DNA of 64,000 nucleotides from Cupriavidus gilardii. Its GTDB lineage: Bacteria; Pseudomonadota; Gammaproteobacteria; Burkholderiales; Burkholderiaceae. The position numbers and the translations under genes are program-made. The DNA lies in contig NZ_JABTYE010000012.1 in assembly GCF_013314895.1 (NCBI RefSeq), positions 62,001 to 126,000 on the forward strand, read 5' to 3'. The notes below the pieces were generated by a model. That model saw only the letters and a list, made by a program, of their open reading frames with translations. It ran no database searches and was not told where the DNA came from. This document shows positions 23,846-36,725 of the stretch, one piece after another; within the stretch, counting starts at the first letter, position 1, and every line of letters begins with the position of its first letter.

Positions 23846-25489
23846 TCAACGCCCGACGCCATGGTCGTCACGGCGATGGCCCCGATGGTGGTCCACGTCG
23901 AGCCGATAGCTGGCCGCCAGCGTGCGCAGGCTGTCAATCTCCGCCTGCTGCCAGGCGGCGTCGTGACCGAGCTCTTCCGCGAGGATCGCGGCCACGCGCG
24001 GCGCTGCGGCTTCGGCCGCGCGGGCATCGAGAAACAGCAGGCGGTTGCGGCGCGCGACCACGTCCTCGACCTTGCGCGCCAGTTCATAGCGCGCGGCGAA
24101 GCGGACATGCGCCTCGGTCAGGCCCGATTCCGGCGCGATCACGTTGTCTGCGCCGGGCAGGCTGCGCAACAGCCCGAGATCGCCGCCATAGTAGCGGTCG
24201 GGGGCGTTCAGGTTGGCCTGCTGGCCAGCCCACGCGCCGGCGCCATGCAGCGGCAGATCGGCGGTCACGCAAGGCGCGGCGCGCAGCATCTGGCGGCGAA
24301 TCGCGGTATTGACCACGTCCTCGGCCATCTTGCGATAGGTGGTCCATTTGCCGCCGGTCACCGTGATCAGGCCCGCCTTCGATACCACGATCGTGTGTTC
24401 GCGCGACAGCGAGGCGGTCGAGCTCTCGCCGGTCGCCTTGACCAGCGGCCGCAGTCCGGCCCAGACGCTGGTGACGTCGGCGCGCGTCGGATCGCGCGAC
24501 AGATAGCGCGCCGCAGTCTCGAGGATGAAGTCGACATCGTCGTCCTCGGCGCGCGGCTCCAGCGGCAGGTCGCGTCGCGGCGTGTCGGTGGTGCCGACGA
24601 TCGTGTGCCCGTTCCAGGGCACCAGGAACAGCACGCGGCCGTCGTCGGTCTTGGGCACCAGAATCGCCCGATCGCCCGGCAGGAAGCTGCGCGGCAGCGT
24701 CAGGTGCACGCCCTGGCTGGGCGCCACCATCATCTGCGCGCGCTCGTCCTCCATGCGCCGCACCGCGTCGACCCAGACGCCGGTGGCATTGATCACGCAT
24801 TCGGCATGCAGCGTCAGTTCGGCGTCGCCCAGCGCGTCGCGCACGGTGACGCCGCCGACCACGCCGGCCTGCATGACAAGGCCGGTCACGCGGGCATAGT
24901 TCAGCGCGATGCCGCCGAGATCGAACAACGTGCGCATCAGCGCGATCGCCAGGCGCGCGTCGTCGAACTGCCCGTCGAAATACAGATTCGCGCCGCGCAA
25001 CGGGCGGCCACCGACATGCTCGGCCAGCGTCGGCGCCGCTGCCAGCGTCTCCTCGTGGTTCAGCCAGCGGCTGTCCATCAGGTTGCGGCTGCCGGCGAGC
25101 ATGTCGTAGACCTTCAGTCCGATGCCGTAGAAGGGCTGGTCGAACAGCTGATAGGCGGGCACCACGAAGCCGAGCGGCCACACCAGATGCGGCGCGTTGC
25201 GCGCCAGCATGCCGCGCTCCTGCAGGGCCTCGCGCACCAGGCCGATATTGCCCTGGGCCAAATAGCGCACGCCGCCGTGCACCAGCTTGGTGGCTTTGCT
25301 GGAGGTGCCCTTGGCGAAGTCGGCTGCCTCCAGCAGCAGCGTGCGATAGCCGCGCGAGGCGGCATCGACCGCGGTGCCGAGGCCGGTCGCGCCGCCACCG
25401 ATCACGATCACGTCCCAGCGGCGCTCGCGCTCCAGCGTGGCGAGCAGCGTCGCGCGATCGGGGGGCAGGGTAGGGTTGGGTGTCTGCAT
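23846..25489 (-). CDS. glpD: Aerobic glycerol-3-phosphate dehydrogenase
   Basis: 547 residues. FAD enzyme at the inner membrane that oxidises glycerol-3-phosphate to dihydroxyacetone phosphate and passes electrons to quinone. It shows the dinucleotide fold VIVIGGGATGLGTAVDAASR (about 28-47), the FAD motif KGTSSKATKLVHGGVRYL, VPWNGHTIVGTTDTP (active-site region), and a C-terminal GlpD cap domain (about 410-530). It is next to glpK (122 bp, same strand), so co-transcription is plausible. The C-terminus (VDHHRGHRRDDHGVGR) is unusually His/Arg/Asp-rich. Confidence 0.96.
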   Translation of the reverse strand: MQTPNPTLPPDRATLLATLERERRWDVIVIGGGATGLGTAVDAASRGYRTLLLEAADFAKGTSSKATKLVHGGVRYLAQGNIGLVREALQERGMLARNAPHLVWPLGFVVPAYQLFDQPFYGIGLKVYDMLAGSRNLMDSRWLNHEETLAAAPTLAEHVGGRPLRGANLYFDGQFDDARLAIALMRTLFDLGGIALNYARVTGLVMQAGVVGGVTVRDALGDAELTLHAECVINATGVWVDAVRRMEDERAQMMVAPSQGVHLTLPRSFLPGDRAILVPKTDDGRVLFLVPWNGHTIVGTTDTPRRDLPLEPRAEDDDVDFILETAARYLSRDPTRADVTSVWAGLRPLVKATGESSTASLSREHTIVVSKAGLITVTGGKWTTYRKMAEDVVNTAIRRQMLRAAPCVTADLPLHGAGAWAGQQANLNAPDRYYGGDLGLLRSLPGADNVIAPESGLTEAHVRFAARYELARKVEDVVARRNRLLFLDARAAEAAAPRVAAILAEELGHDAAWQQAEIDSLRTLAASYRLDVDHHRGHRRDDHGVGR

Positions 25490-25611
25490 GTCGAAGGAGA
25501 GCGGTGCGAATCGGATCGATGGTGGCGGTGGCGGTGGCGGTTCTGCGGCGCGTCGGCCGATCGTCGGATCGTCGGTGATTGGCGGTTATCTGGTAGTTCG
25601 AGCGAACGCGT

Positions 25612-27225
25612 TCAGCTGGTCGCCGAGGCAGTGGCGGATGCGGGATCATCGCGCGCCCAATCCCGCGCGCGGTCCACCGCGCGATGCCAGCGCGCGAGCT
25701 GGCTCTCGCGCGCGTCGGCCGACAGCCGCGGCTCGAAACGCTGTTCGATCTGCCATTGACTGGCCAGTTCCTGCTGGTCGCGCCAGAAGCCGCAGGCAAG
25801 GCCCGCGAGATAGGCGGCGCCCAGCGCGGTGGTTTCGGTCACGCGCGGACGCACGACCGCGGTGCCGAGCAGGTCGGCCTGCATCTGCATCAGCAGGTCG
25901 CTGCGCGAGGCGCCGCCATCGACCCGCAGTTCGGCCAGCGCAATGCCGGCGTCCTTCTGCATCGCGTCCAGCACGTCGACGCTCTGCAGCGCGATCGCCT
26001 CGAGCGCGGCGCGCGCGATCTGCGGTCTGCCCGTGCCGCGGGTGATGCCGATCAGCGTGCCGCGGGCAAACGCGTCCCAGTGCGGCGCGCCCAGCCCCGC
26101 GAACGCGGGGACGAGCACCACGCCGCCGGTGTCCTCGCATTGCCGCGCCAGCGGTTCGACCTCGGGCGCGCTCTGAATGATCTGCAGGCCGTCGCGCAGC
26201 CACTGGATCGTGGCGCCGCCCATGAAGACGCCGCCTTCGAGGCAGTATTGCGTGTTGGCGTGCGTCGCGGCTTGCGTCGCGGCTTGCGTCGTGCCTTGCG
26301 CCGAGCCGCCGCTGGCGCCCGAGCCCAGCTGCCAGCCGATCGTCGTCAGCAGCCGGTTCTGCGAGACCACCGGGGAAGACCCGGTATTCATCAGCAGGAA
26401 GCAGCCCGTGCCATAGGTGTTCTTCGCCATGCCGGGCGAGAGGCAGGCCTGGCCGAACGTGGCCGCCTGCTGGTCGCCCGCGATGCCGGCGATCGGCAGC
26501 TCGGCGCCGAACACGCGCTGCGAGGTGCGTGCCACCTCGCCGCTGGAAGGCACCACGTCGGGCAGCAGGCTGCGCGGAATATCGAGCAGCGCCAGCAGTT
26601 CGTCGTCCCAGCGGAATTCGTGGATATTGAACAGCATCGTCCGCGACGCGTTGGAGACGTCGGTGACGTGGCGATTTCCGTCGGTCAGCTGCCAGATCAG
26701 CCAGCTGTCGACCGTGCCGAAGGCCAGCTCTCCGCGTGCCGCGCGTTCGCGCGCGCCGTCGTAGTGGTCGAGCATCCAGCGCAGCTTGGTGCCGGAGAAA
26801 TAGGCGTCGATGACCAGGCCCGTCTTCGCGCGGAAGCGCTCGCCATGGCCGTCGCGCTGCAGCGCCTCGCACATCGGCGCGGTACGACGGTCCTGCCAAA
26901 CGAGGGCGCGGCCGACGGGCTCGCCGGTGCGGCGGTCCCACAGCACCGCGGTCTCGCGCTGATTGGTGATGCCGATTGCGCGGATCTGGCGCGGCGACAC
27001 GCCCGCGGCGTTCAGCACCTCGTGCGCGACCGCCAGCTGCGATTGCCAGATCTCGTAGGGGTCGTGCTCGACGTGGCCGGGCTGCGGGTAATATTGCCGG
27101 AACTCGCGCTGGGCGATCCGCACCACATTGCCGGCATGATCGAACAGGATTGCCCGCGAACTGCTGGTGCCCTGGTCGAGCGCCAGGATGTATTCGCCGC
27201 GTGCTGGCGTCGTGCTGTCGGTCAT
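25612..27225 (-). CDS. glpK: Glycerol kinase
   Basis: 537 residues (E. coli 502). FGGY-family kinase making glycerol-3-phosphate from glycerol and ATP. It shows [18 protein letters not shown] (phosphate-1 motif), [10 protein letters not shown], the glycerol-binding VWQDRRTA, and [20 protein letters not shown] and [20 protein letters not shown] (FGGY C-terminal signatures). An extra Gly/Ser/Thr/Gln-rich loop of about 20 residues ([20 protein letters not shown]) lies before [11 protein letters not shown] 27225 is preferred over 27234 because AGGA sits 8 bases before it. Confidence 0.96.
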   Translation of the reverse strand: MTDSTTPARGEYILALDQGTSSSRAILFDHAGNVVRIAQREFRQYYPQPGHVEHDPYEIWQSQLAVAHEVLNAAGVSPRQIRAIGITNQRETAVLWDRRTGEPVGRALVWQDRRTAPMCEALQRDGHGERFRAKTGLVIDAYFSGTKLRWMLDHYDGARERAARGELAFGTVDSWLIWQLTDGNRHVTDVSNASRTMLFNIHEFRWDDELLALLDIPRSLLPDVVPSSGEVARTSQRVFGAELPIAGIAGDQQAATFGQACLSPGMAKNTYGTGCFLLMNTGSSPVVSQNRLLTTIGWQLGSGASGGSAQGTTQAATQAATHANTQYCLEGGVFMGGATIQWLRDGLQIIQSAPEVEPLARQCEDTGGVVLVPAFAGLGAPHWDAFARGTLIGITRGTGRPQIARAALEAIALQSVDVLDAMQKDAGIALAELRVDGGASRSDLLMQMQADLLGTAVVRPRVTETTALGAAYLAGLACGFWRDQQELASQWQIEQRFEPRLSADARESQLARWHRAVDRARDWARDDPASATASATS

Positions 27226-27249
27226 GGCTGCCATCCTGCTGATACCGTT

Positions 27250-27263
27250 GTTGCGTACGTAAC
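27250..27263. promoter_or_regulatory. Near-perfect palindrome between glpK and the Nudix gene
   Basis: GTTGCGTACGTAAC (one mismatched pair around the CGTACG core) lies in the 68-bp divergent interval. Possible operator; the protein that would bind it is unknown. Confidence 0.3.
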
Positions 27264-27293
27264 GTCGTACCTTGATTCGTTGGGAGAACGCCC

Positions 27294-28175
27294 GTGCCGG
27301 GCGCCACTATGTCGATATCCGATCCCCGGGACCTTGCCTGCCGCATCGCCGCCAATCTGGCCGCGCGCTCGCGTTTCGATCCGGCGCAGCATCTGCGGCT
27401 GACCGTCGAGGACCGGCAGGTCGGCTGGCTGCCGCGCCGGCATGCGCAGACGCTGCGCGAACTGGAAGGGGTCGAGGGCATCGACTTTGCCGTGCTCGGG
27501 CCGGAGCGCGAGGGCCAGGTCGTGCTGTTGCCCGACGTGGACGACTTTGACGTCCGCAGCGCGGCGCTGGCCGCGCTGGCCCGCCGTCTGGCCGCGCACA
27601 ACCTGCTGCGCGGCTGGCGCGATGAAGCGTTCGCCGTCACGCCGGCGCTGGCGCATCCGGCCTTCGCGACGATCGAACGCGCCGCCGCCCGCTATCTTGG
27701 ACTGCTGACCTTTGCCTCGCACATGAACGGCATCGTGGCGGGGCAGCGCGCACTGTGGATCGCGCGGCGAAGCGAGAGCAAGGCCGTCGATCCCGGCATG
27801 TGGGACAACCTGGTCGCCGGCGGCATGCCCCATGGCAGCGATCCGCTGGCCACGCTGGTGCGCGAGTGCGACGAGGAATCGGGCATTCCGCCATGGCTCG
27901 CGGGCCAGGCGCAGGCCCACGGCGCGGTCGAGGTGCTGCGCGAAATCGACGAGGGCGTGCAGTGGGAGATGGTCTATCTGTACGACCTGGAATTGCCCGC
28001 CGACTTCGTGCCGCACAACCGCGACGGCGAAGTCGCCGAGCACCGGCTGGTGGGGCCGGAGGCAGCCCTTGCTATCATGGCGGATGGCGCGATGACGCTC
28101 GATGCCACGCTGGTGACGCTCTCTGCGCTGCACCGGCGCGGCTGGGCACCGCCGGTACCGGGCTTCGCCGACTAG
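27294..28175 (+). CDS. Nudix hydrolase with DUF4743 N-terminal domain
   Basis: 293 residues. The N-terminal half (about 15-125) is the DUF4743 domain found in thiamine-pyrophosphate-related Nudix proteins; the C-terminal half carries a Nudix box, [20 protein letters not shown] followed by SGI. The catalytic RExxEExG part is intact, but the usual Glu after GG.x.G is replaced (GSD where relatives have GES). Relatives hydrolyse damaged or excess thiamine diphosphate analogues; the substrate here is not determined. The GTG start at 27294 has GGAGA 8 bases before it; an ATG at 27309 lacks such a site. It is followed by purU (72 bp), same strand. Confidence 0.85.
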   Translation: MPGATMSISDPRDLACRIAANLAARSRFDPAQHLRLTVEDRQVGWLPRRHAQTLRELEGVEGIDFAVLGPEREGQVVLLPDVDDFDVRSAALAALARRLAAHNLLRGWRDEAFAVTPALAHPAFATIERAAARYLGLLTFASHMNGIVAGQRALWIARRSESKAVDPGMWDNLVAGGMPHGSDPLATLVRECDEESGIPPWLAGQAQAHGAVEVLREIDEGVQWEMVYLYDLELPADFVPHNRDGEVAEHRLVGPEAALAIMADGAMTLDATLVTLSALHRRGWAPPVPGFAD

Positions 28176-28247
28176 CGCAGTCTCGCTGTACCGCGCCCTG
28201 CACGGCGGCCGGCCCGCCCGGCGCGCCCCCTCCAGAGAACCCCAACG

Positions 28248-29114
28248 ATGAGCAATCCAGGCTTTATTCTGACCATTTCGTGCCCCGATCAGCCGGGCAT
28301 CGTGCACGCCGTTTCGGGACTGTTGTTCCAGCACGGCTGCAATATCGTCGATTCGGACCAGTACGGTGACGAGTACACCGGTCGCTTTTTCATGCGCGTG
28401 CATTTCACCGCGGCCCCGGGCGGCCCCGAGCTCGGTACGCTCAAGAGCGCGTTCGCGCCGGTCGGCGAGCAGTTCTCGATGCAATGGGAGCTGTTCGATG
28501 CCGCGATCAAGCCGCGCGTGATGATCATGGTGTCGCGCATCGGCCATTGCCTGAACGATCTGCTGTTCCGCGCCAAGAGCGGGCAGCTGCCGGTCGAGAT
28601 CGCGGCCATCGTGTCGAACCACCGCGACTTCTACCAGCTGGCCGCGTCCTACGACATTCCGTTCTTCCATCTGCCGCTGATGAACGCGTCGGCCGAGCAG
28701 AAGGCCGCGCAGGAGGCCAAGGTCTTCGAAGTGGTGCAGGACCAGAAGATCGACCTGGTCGTGCTCGCCCGCTACATGCAGGTGCTGTCGAACGACCTGT
28801 GCCGCAAGCTCGAGGGCCGCGCGATCAATATCCACCATTCGTTCCTGCCCAGCTTCAAGGGCGCCAAGCCCTACTACCAGGCGCACGATCGCGGCGTCAA
28901 GCTGATCGGCGCGACGGCGCACTACGTGACCGCCGATCTCGACGAGGGCCCGATCATCGAGCAGGAGATCGAACGCGTCGACCACAGCATGGACCCGGAC
29001 CAGCTGACCGCGGTCGGCCGCGATGTCGAATGCGTGGCGCTGGCCCGCGCGGTCAAGTGGCATGCCGAACATCGCATTCTGCTGAACGGGCACAAGACGG
29101 TCGTGTTCAAGTAA
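28248..29114 (+). CDS. purU: Formyltetrahydrofolate deformylase
   Basis: 288 residues. It hydrolyses 10-formyl-THF to THF and formate, balancing the one-carbon pool and supplying formate for PurT. N-terminal ACT domain (about 5-85: LTISCPDQPGIVHAVSGLLF) for allosteric control; C-terminal formyltransferase fold (about 90-285) with the catalytic triad segments NIHHSFLPSF (Asn/His) and YVTADLDEGPIIEQ (Asp). The length matches the family. Confidence 0.96.
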   Translation: MSNPGFILTISCPDQPGIVHAVSGLLFQHGCNIVDSDQYGDEYTGRFFMRVHFTAAPGGPELGTLKSAFAPVGEQFSMQWELFDAAIKPRVMIMVSRIGHCLNDLLFRAKSGQLPVEIAAIVSNHRDFYQLAASYDIPFFHLPLMNASAEQKAAQEAKVFEVVQDQKIDLVVLARYMQVLSNDLCRKLEGRAINIHHSFLPSFKGAKPYYQAHDRGVKLIGATAHYVTADLDEGPIIEQEIERVDHSMDPDQLTAVGRDVECVALARAVKWHAEHRILLNGHKTVVFK

Positions 29115-29261
29115 CGCGCGCTCTTGCCCTCTCTCCCGCCCCTCTCCCGCCTCTCCCGCATGCAGGAGAGGGGAGAACACCGCCGGCACGGGCGGACTTT
29201 CTTTCTCCATCGCCCCTGCGGCAGCCTCTGCGAATACCGGCAGCACGCGCACACCGATTTT

Positions 29262-29285
29262 CCCTCTCCCGCGAGCGGGAGAGGG
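29262..29285. repeat. Intergenic palindrome CCCTCTCCCGC-GA-GCGGGAGAGGG
   Basis: Perfect 11-bp arms with a 2-base loop between the convergent purU and glpR genes. Related CCTCTCCC(G)C strings also occur at 29126-29180. The same element recurs at 36561-36586. It resembles the short REP-like intergenic palindromes of Burkholderiales and may act as a bidirectional terminator. Confidence 0.65.
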
Positions 29286-29310
29286 ACAGGGGAGAGGGCA
29301 GCGCCGCGCC

Positions 29311-30078
29311 TTAATCTCCCGCCACCACACACTTCACCCCGCTGTCCGCAACGATTTGCTCGAACGGCGCCCGCAAGGGCTCGTCGGTGAAGAGCCGGTC
29401 GATCTGCGACAGGTGCGCCAGCTCGACCATCGCCTGCCGGTTGAATTTGGTCGCATCGGCGGCCAGCCACACCTCGCGCGAATGCTCGATGATCGTGCGC
29501 GCGACCTTGACCTCGCGGAAATCGAAATCGCGCAGCGTGCCGTCGGCCTCGATGCCGGAGATGCCGATCAACCCGATATCGACCTTGAACTGGCGGATGA
29601 ACTCGACCGTGGCCTCGCCGATGATGCCGCGGTCGCGCGATCGCAGCACGCCGCCGGCGACGATGACCTCGCAGTCCTGGTTGTCGGCCAGGATGTTCGC
29701 CACGTGCAGATTGTTGGTGATCACGCGCAGGCCGCGGTGATGCATCAGCGCCCGGGCGATTTCCTCGACCGTGGTGCCGATGTTCATGATCAGCGAGCAC
29801 CCCTGGGGCACTGCGGCGGCCACCGCCCGCGCAATGCGCGCCTTGCCTTCGGCATTGAGCAACTGGCGCTGGCGATAGGCGATGTTCTCGGTGGTCGAGC
29901 CATCCATCCGCACGCCGCCGTGAAAGCGCGCCAGCATGCCGTTCTCCGCCAGCAGATTGACGTCGCGCCGGACCGTTTGCAGGGTCACGCCGAACTTGCG
30001 TGCTAGCTCTTCGATGGAAGCGAAACCCTGGCTGCGGACTTCTTCCAGAAGAGCGGTCTGGCGGGGATTGAGCGTCAT
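29311..30078 (-). CDS. glpR: GlpR-type DeoR-family repressor
   Basis: 255 residues. DeoR N-terminal winged HTH (about 5-60: RQTALLEEVRSQGFASIEEL, KFGVTLQTVRRDVNLL) and a C-terminal sugar-phosphate-binding sensor domain (about 75-235: CSLIMNIGTTVEEIARAL; IGISGIEADGTLRDFDFREV). GlpR repressors release DNA on binding glycerol-3-phosphate. It is divergent from glpS and flanked by the glycerol genes, so it most likely controls the importer and possibly glpK/glpD. Confidence 0.93.
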   Translation of the reverse strand: MTLNPRQTALLEEVRSQGFASIEELARKFGVTLQTVRRDVNLLAENGMLARFHGGVRMDGSTTENIAYRQRQLLNAEGKARIARAVAAAVPQGCSLIMNIGTTVEEIARALMHHRGLRVITNNLHVANILADNQDCEVIVAGGVLRSRDRGIIGEATVEFIRQFKVDIGLIGISGIEADGTLRDFDFREVKVARTIIEHSREVWLAADATKFNRQAMVELAHLSQIDRLFTDEPLRAPFEQIVADSGVKCVVAGD

Positions 30079-30091
30079 GCCGGGATTCTAG

Positions 30092-30160
30092 TTCAAACAA
30101 AAACGAAAACAAATGATGCATCGCACTATTGTTTTTTGTTCGCTTCTTTACTAAAACGAG
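30092..30160. promoter_or_regulatory. Divergent glpR/glpS control region with repeated TTTGTT-TCG elements
   Basis: An A/T-rich patch in otherwise GC-rich DNA. The minus strand reads TTTGTTTTCGTTTTTGTTTG (30095-30114) and the plus strand ATTGTTTTTTGTTCGCTTC (30128-30146), followed by TAAAACGAGC. The mirrored (T)TTGTT.(T)CG elements between glpR and glpS suit a DeoR-type operator. Core promoter hexamers were not assigned. Confidence 0.5.
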
Positions 30161-30283
30161 CAAGCAAGCAATCGATGCGCGCCGGTGTTCCTTTGCGTCC
30201 CGCCCTGTGTCCGCTGATCCCGCGACCTGTCTTCGGGCCCGACCATGCCGCGCGCCGGGCAGCAGAACCCTGACGGAGACCGG

Positions 30284-31453
30284 ATGCAGCTCAGACTGGA
30301 AGGCATCGCGCAGCAGGCAGGTTCGCAGGTCCATCTCTATCCGATGTCGCTGGCGCCGGTGCCTGGCGCGGTGACGATCCTGCTCGGGGCGACCCAGGCG
30401 GGCAAGACGTCGCTGATGCGCGTCATGGCTGGGCTCGACCGCCCCAGCGCCGGCCGCGTGCTGGTCGACGACGCCGACGTGACCGGCATGCCGGTACGCC
30501 AGCGCAATGTGTCGATGGTCTACCAGCAGTTCATCAATTACCCGTCGCTGACCGTGTTCGACAATATCGCCTCGCCGCTGCGGCTGCGCGGCGCCGACGA
30601 GATCGACCGGCACGTTCGCACGCTGGCGGCGCGCCTGCATATCGACCATCTGCTCGAGCGCCATCCCGCCGAACTGTCCGGCGGCCAGCAGCAGCGCGTC
30701 GCGCTGGCACGGGCGCTGGCCAAGGGCGCACCGCTGATGCTGCTGGACGAGCCGCTGGTCAATCTGGACTACAAGCTCAGGGAGGAACTGCGCGAGGAAC
30801 TGGCCCAGCTGTTCGCGCAGGGCGACGCCACCGTGATCTACGCGACCACGGAGCCGGCCGAGGCGCTGCTGCTCGGCGGCCATACCGCGGTGCTCGATGC
30901 CGGCGAGCTGCTGCAATACGGGCCCACGGCCGAGGTCTTCCACTATCCCGACTCGCTGCGCGTGGCACGCGCCTTCAGCGACCCGCCGATGAACCTGATC
31001 GCCGGCGAGTGGCGCGACGCCGCCGTGCATCTGCCCGACGGCATCGAGATCGCGCTGCGGCCTGATGATGGCGCGGCGGCCGGCATCCGCGATGCCCTGC
31101 AAGGCTATGCCGGCCCGGTCACCGCGGGCGTGCGCGCTGGCACGCTGTGGCTCGATGGCGTGTCGGACCGGCACGACGAACTGGCCGTCGGCGTGCCACG
31201 TGCGCGCGAAGGCGTGCCGTTGCCGGGCCGGGTCGCGCTGGCCGAGTTGTCGGGCTCCGATACCTTCGTGCACGTCGATACCGCGGTCGGCAATCTGGTT
31301 GCTCAGGTGCCGGGCGTGCTGGAGCTTGCGCTGGGCGAGACGGTGACGCTGCGGCTCGATCCGTCCCAGCTCTATCTGTTCGATGCGCAGGGCCGCTGCA
31401 TCCGCGCGCCGCGCCGCGCGCATCTGCAGCCCGGCAACGGGCTGGGGAACTGA
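30284..31453 (+). CDS. glpS: Glycerol ABC importer ATPase GlpS
   Basis: 389 residues. First of two ATPases of a GlpSTPQUV glycerol importer (type known from Rhizobium). Walker A LLGATQAGKTSLM (about 38), signature LSGGQQQRVALARAL (about 134) and Walker B LMLLDEPLVNLD are complete. However, the H-loop, normally THDQxEA, reads ATTEPAEALLLGG, so the switch His is replaced by Thr. A C-terminal TOBE-like regulatory domain (about 240-380) follows. GGAG 5 bases before ATG 30284 sets the start; it lies 4 bp upstream of glpT. Confidence 0.92.
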   Translation: MQLRLEGIAQQAGSQVHLYPMSLAPVPGAVTILLGATQAGKTSLMRVMAGLDRPSAGRVLVDDADVTGMPVRQRNVSMVYQQFINYPSLTVFDNIASPLRLRGADEIDRHVRTLAARLHIDHLLERHPAELSGGQQQRVALARALAKGAPLMLLDEPLVNLDYKLREELREELAQLFAQGDATVIYATTEPAEALLLGGHTAVLDAGELLQYGPTAEVFHYPDSLRVARAFSDPPMNLIAGEWRDAAVHLPDGIEIALRPDDGAAAGIRDALQGYAGPVTAGVRAGTLWLDGVSDRHDELAVGVPRAREGVPLPGRVALAELSGSDTFVHVDTAVGNLVAQVPGVLELALGETVTLRLDPSQLYLFDAQGRCIRAPRRAHLQPGNGLGN

Positions 31454-31457
31454 AGCC

Positions 31458-32602
31458 ATGGCCCGTATCGATCTGGACCTGGCCCATGCCTACGGTCCCA
31501 ATCCGCGCCGCGACGAGGACTATGCGCTGCTGCCGCTGCGCTTCACCTTCGACGACGGCGGCGCCTATGCGCTGCTGGGGCCGTCCGGCTGCGGCAAGAC
31601 CACGCTGCTGAACTGCATCTCGGGACTGCTGCGGCCGTCGCAGGGCACCGTGTCGTTCGACGGGCGCGATGTCACCGGCGAATCGCCGCAGGCACGCAAT
31701 ATCGCGCAGGTGTTCCAGTTCCCGGTGATCTACGACACCATGACAGTCGGCCAGAACCTGGCCTTTCCGCTGCGAAACCGCGGCGTGCCGGCGGCGCAGG
31801 TGCGCGAGCGGGTGGGGCAGGTCGCCGAGATGCTGGACCTCTCCGCCGTGCTTGATCGCCAGGCCAGCGGCCTGTCTGCCGACGCCAAGCAGAAGATCTC
31901 GCTGGGACGCGGACTGGTGCGCCACGATGTCGCCGCGATCCTGTTCGACGAACCGTTGACGGTGATCGACCCGCACCTGAAATGGCAGCTGCGGCGCAAG
32001 CTCAAAGAGATCCACCGCGAATTCCATCTGACGCTGATCTATGTCACACATGACCAGACCGAGGCGCTGACGTTTGCCGATCAGGTGGTGGTGATGTCGC
32101 GCGGCAAGGCGGTGCAGGTCGGTACCGCCGATGCGCTGTTCGAGCGGCCCGCGCATACGTTCGTCGGCCATTTCATCGGCTCGCCCGGCATGAACTTCCT
32201 GCCGGCGCGCTGGCGCGACGGCTGGATCGAACTGGCGGGACGACGCTATGCGCCGCCCGCGGACGAGGCCATTACGCAGCGGCTGCAGGCGGCCGGCACG
32301 TTCAAGATCGGCGTGCGGCCCGAATACCTGCGGCTGGCGCGGCCCGACGACGAACAGGCGGTGCCCGCGGTGATCGAGCGCGCGCAGGACATCGGCACCT
32401 ACTGGATCGCCGCCGCGCGGCTGCAGGACAACGCTGGCGGTGCGGGCACCGATGGCACCGATGGCACCGCTGGCGCCGCCGGTGCGCCGCCGCTGCGCGC
32501 CCGGCTCGGCGACGAGGCCGCCGCGCTGCGCCCCGGCGACACCGCGTGGTTCTCGGTCTTTCACCGCCATACCTGCTATTACGTCGACGAGGAGCTGGTC
32601 CG

Positions 32603-32606
<4 letters not shown>
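31458..32606 (+). CDS. glpT: Glycerol ABC importer ATPase GlpT
   Basis: 382 residues. Second ATPase of the importer. Walker A LLGPSGCGKTTLL (about 36), Walker B AILFDEPLTVIDP and the H-loop IYVTHDQTEALTFAD are intact, but the ABC signature is degenerate: ASGLSADAKQKISLGRGL in place of LSGGQ. It thus complements GlpS, which has the signature but not the His. A C-terminal MalK-like domain carries a short GTDGTDGTAGAAG insertion. Its stop overlaps the glpP start (ATGA). Not to be confused with the E. coli glycerol-3-phosphate antiporter also called GlpT. Confidence 0.92.
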
Positions 32607-34298
<1,692 letters not shown>

Positions 34299-34311
34299 GC
34301 GGGGGGTGGCG

Positions 34312-34635
34312 ATGGAAACGACGGCCATGTTCGGCTGGATGGTATGGACCACGCCGGTCGCGGTGTTCTTCGTTTGCGTGGTGCTGATGCTGATCGGCAT
34401 GACGATCTGGGAGCTGCGCTCGCCGACGCGCTTGCGCAAGGGCTGGCTGCCGATCGCCACCACGCGCGGCGACCGGCTGTTTATCGGGCTGATGTGCGCC
34501 GCGTGGATCAACCTCGCCTGGGTTGGGCTGGGCGAGGCGATGATGAACTGGTTCTCCCTGCCGGAAGAGCCGTCGGTGTGGATCAGCTTCGTGCTGTCGA
34601 TGGCGGTACTGGCACTGGTGATGCGCAAGGGCTGA
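34312..34635 (+). CDS. glpU: Small membrane protein of the glycerol importer operon (DUF2160, GlpU)
   Basis: 107 residues with three hydrophobic helices (TTPVAVFFVCVVLMLIGMTI; RLFIGLMCAAWINLAWVGLG; VWISFVLSMAVLALVM) and a conserved IWELRSPT.RKGWLPI.TTRGDR loop. This is the DUF2160 protein always seen in glpSTPQUV operons; its role in transport is undefined. The ATG at 34312 follows a G-run; a GTG two codons upstream is an alternative. It sits 13 bp after glpQ; 138 bp of unremarkable sequence precede glpV. Confidence 0.88.
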   Translation: METTAMFGWMVWTTPVAVFFVCVVLMLIGMTIWELRSPTRLRKGWLPIATTRGDRLFIGLMCAAWINLAWVGLGEAMMNWFSLPEEPSVWISFVLSMAVLALVMRKG

Positions 34636-34773
34636 TGGTTGGGCAATTTTGCGGCTGTTTTGCTTTGGTTCGGACGTGCGTTCGAATCCGTTTGATTGAC
34701 AGGTAGCGCGGCTCAATCCTTCCCCGGCCGCGACCCGCAACGCTATCGGGAAGGACCATTCGAGGAGACATCG

Positions 34774-36525
<1,752 letters not shown>

Positions 36526-36560
36526 TGGCCTGAGCCGGCTGACCGGCCCACAGCAGTTCT

Positions 36561-36586
36561 CCCCTCTCCCGCGCGCGGGAGAGGGG
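36561..36586. repeat. 26-bp perfect palindrome, second copy of the intergenic element
   Basis: Thirteen bases CCCCTCTCCCGCG followed by their exact complement-mirror. The arms are the same as at 29262-29285. It lies 35 bp after the glpV stop and probably serves as its terminator/3' stabiliser. Confidence 0.65.
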
Positions 36587-36725
36587 CCGCGGGAAAGGGC
36601 AATCACCGCACGCCCGGCTCCCAACTTCCCCCGTTACCTCCGGAAACGTCCGCGGCCCATCCTCTGGTGCATACTACGGCCTTCGCAAAAATTCAGCCCC
36701 GCGGCAAAGGCCCGTTCCTGCACCC

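Noticed and set aside
23369..27402. Plus-strand frames opposite glpD and glpK
   Set aside because: Antisense to strongly conserved enzymes, with low-complexity composition.
27222..31459. Two long minus-strand frames opposite the Nudix gene, purU and glpS
   Set aside because: Opposite conserved genes; they cross intergenic palindromes and the glpR/glpS control region.
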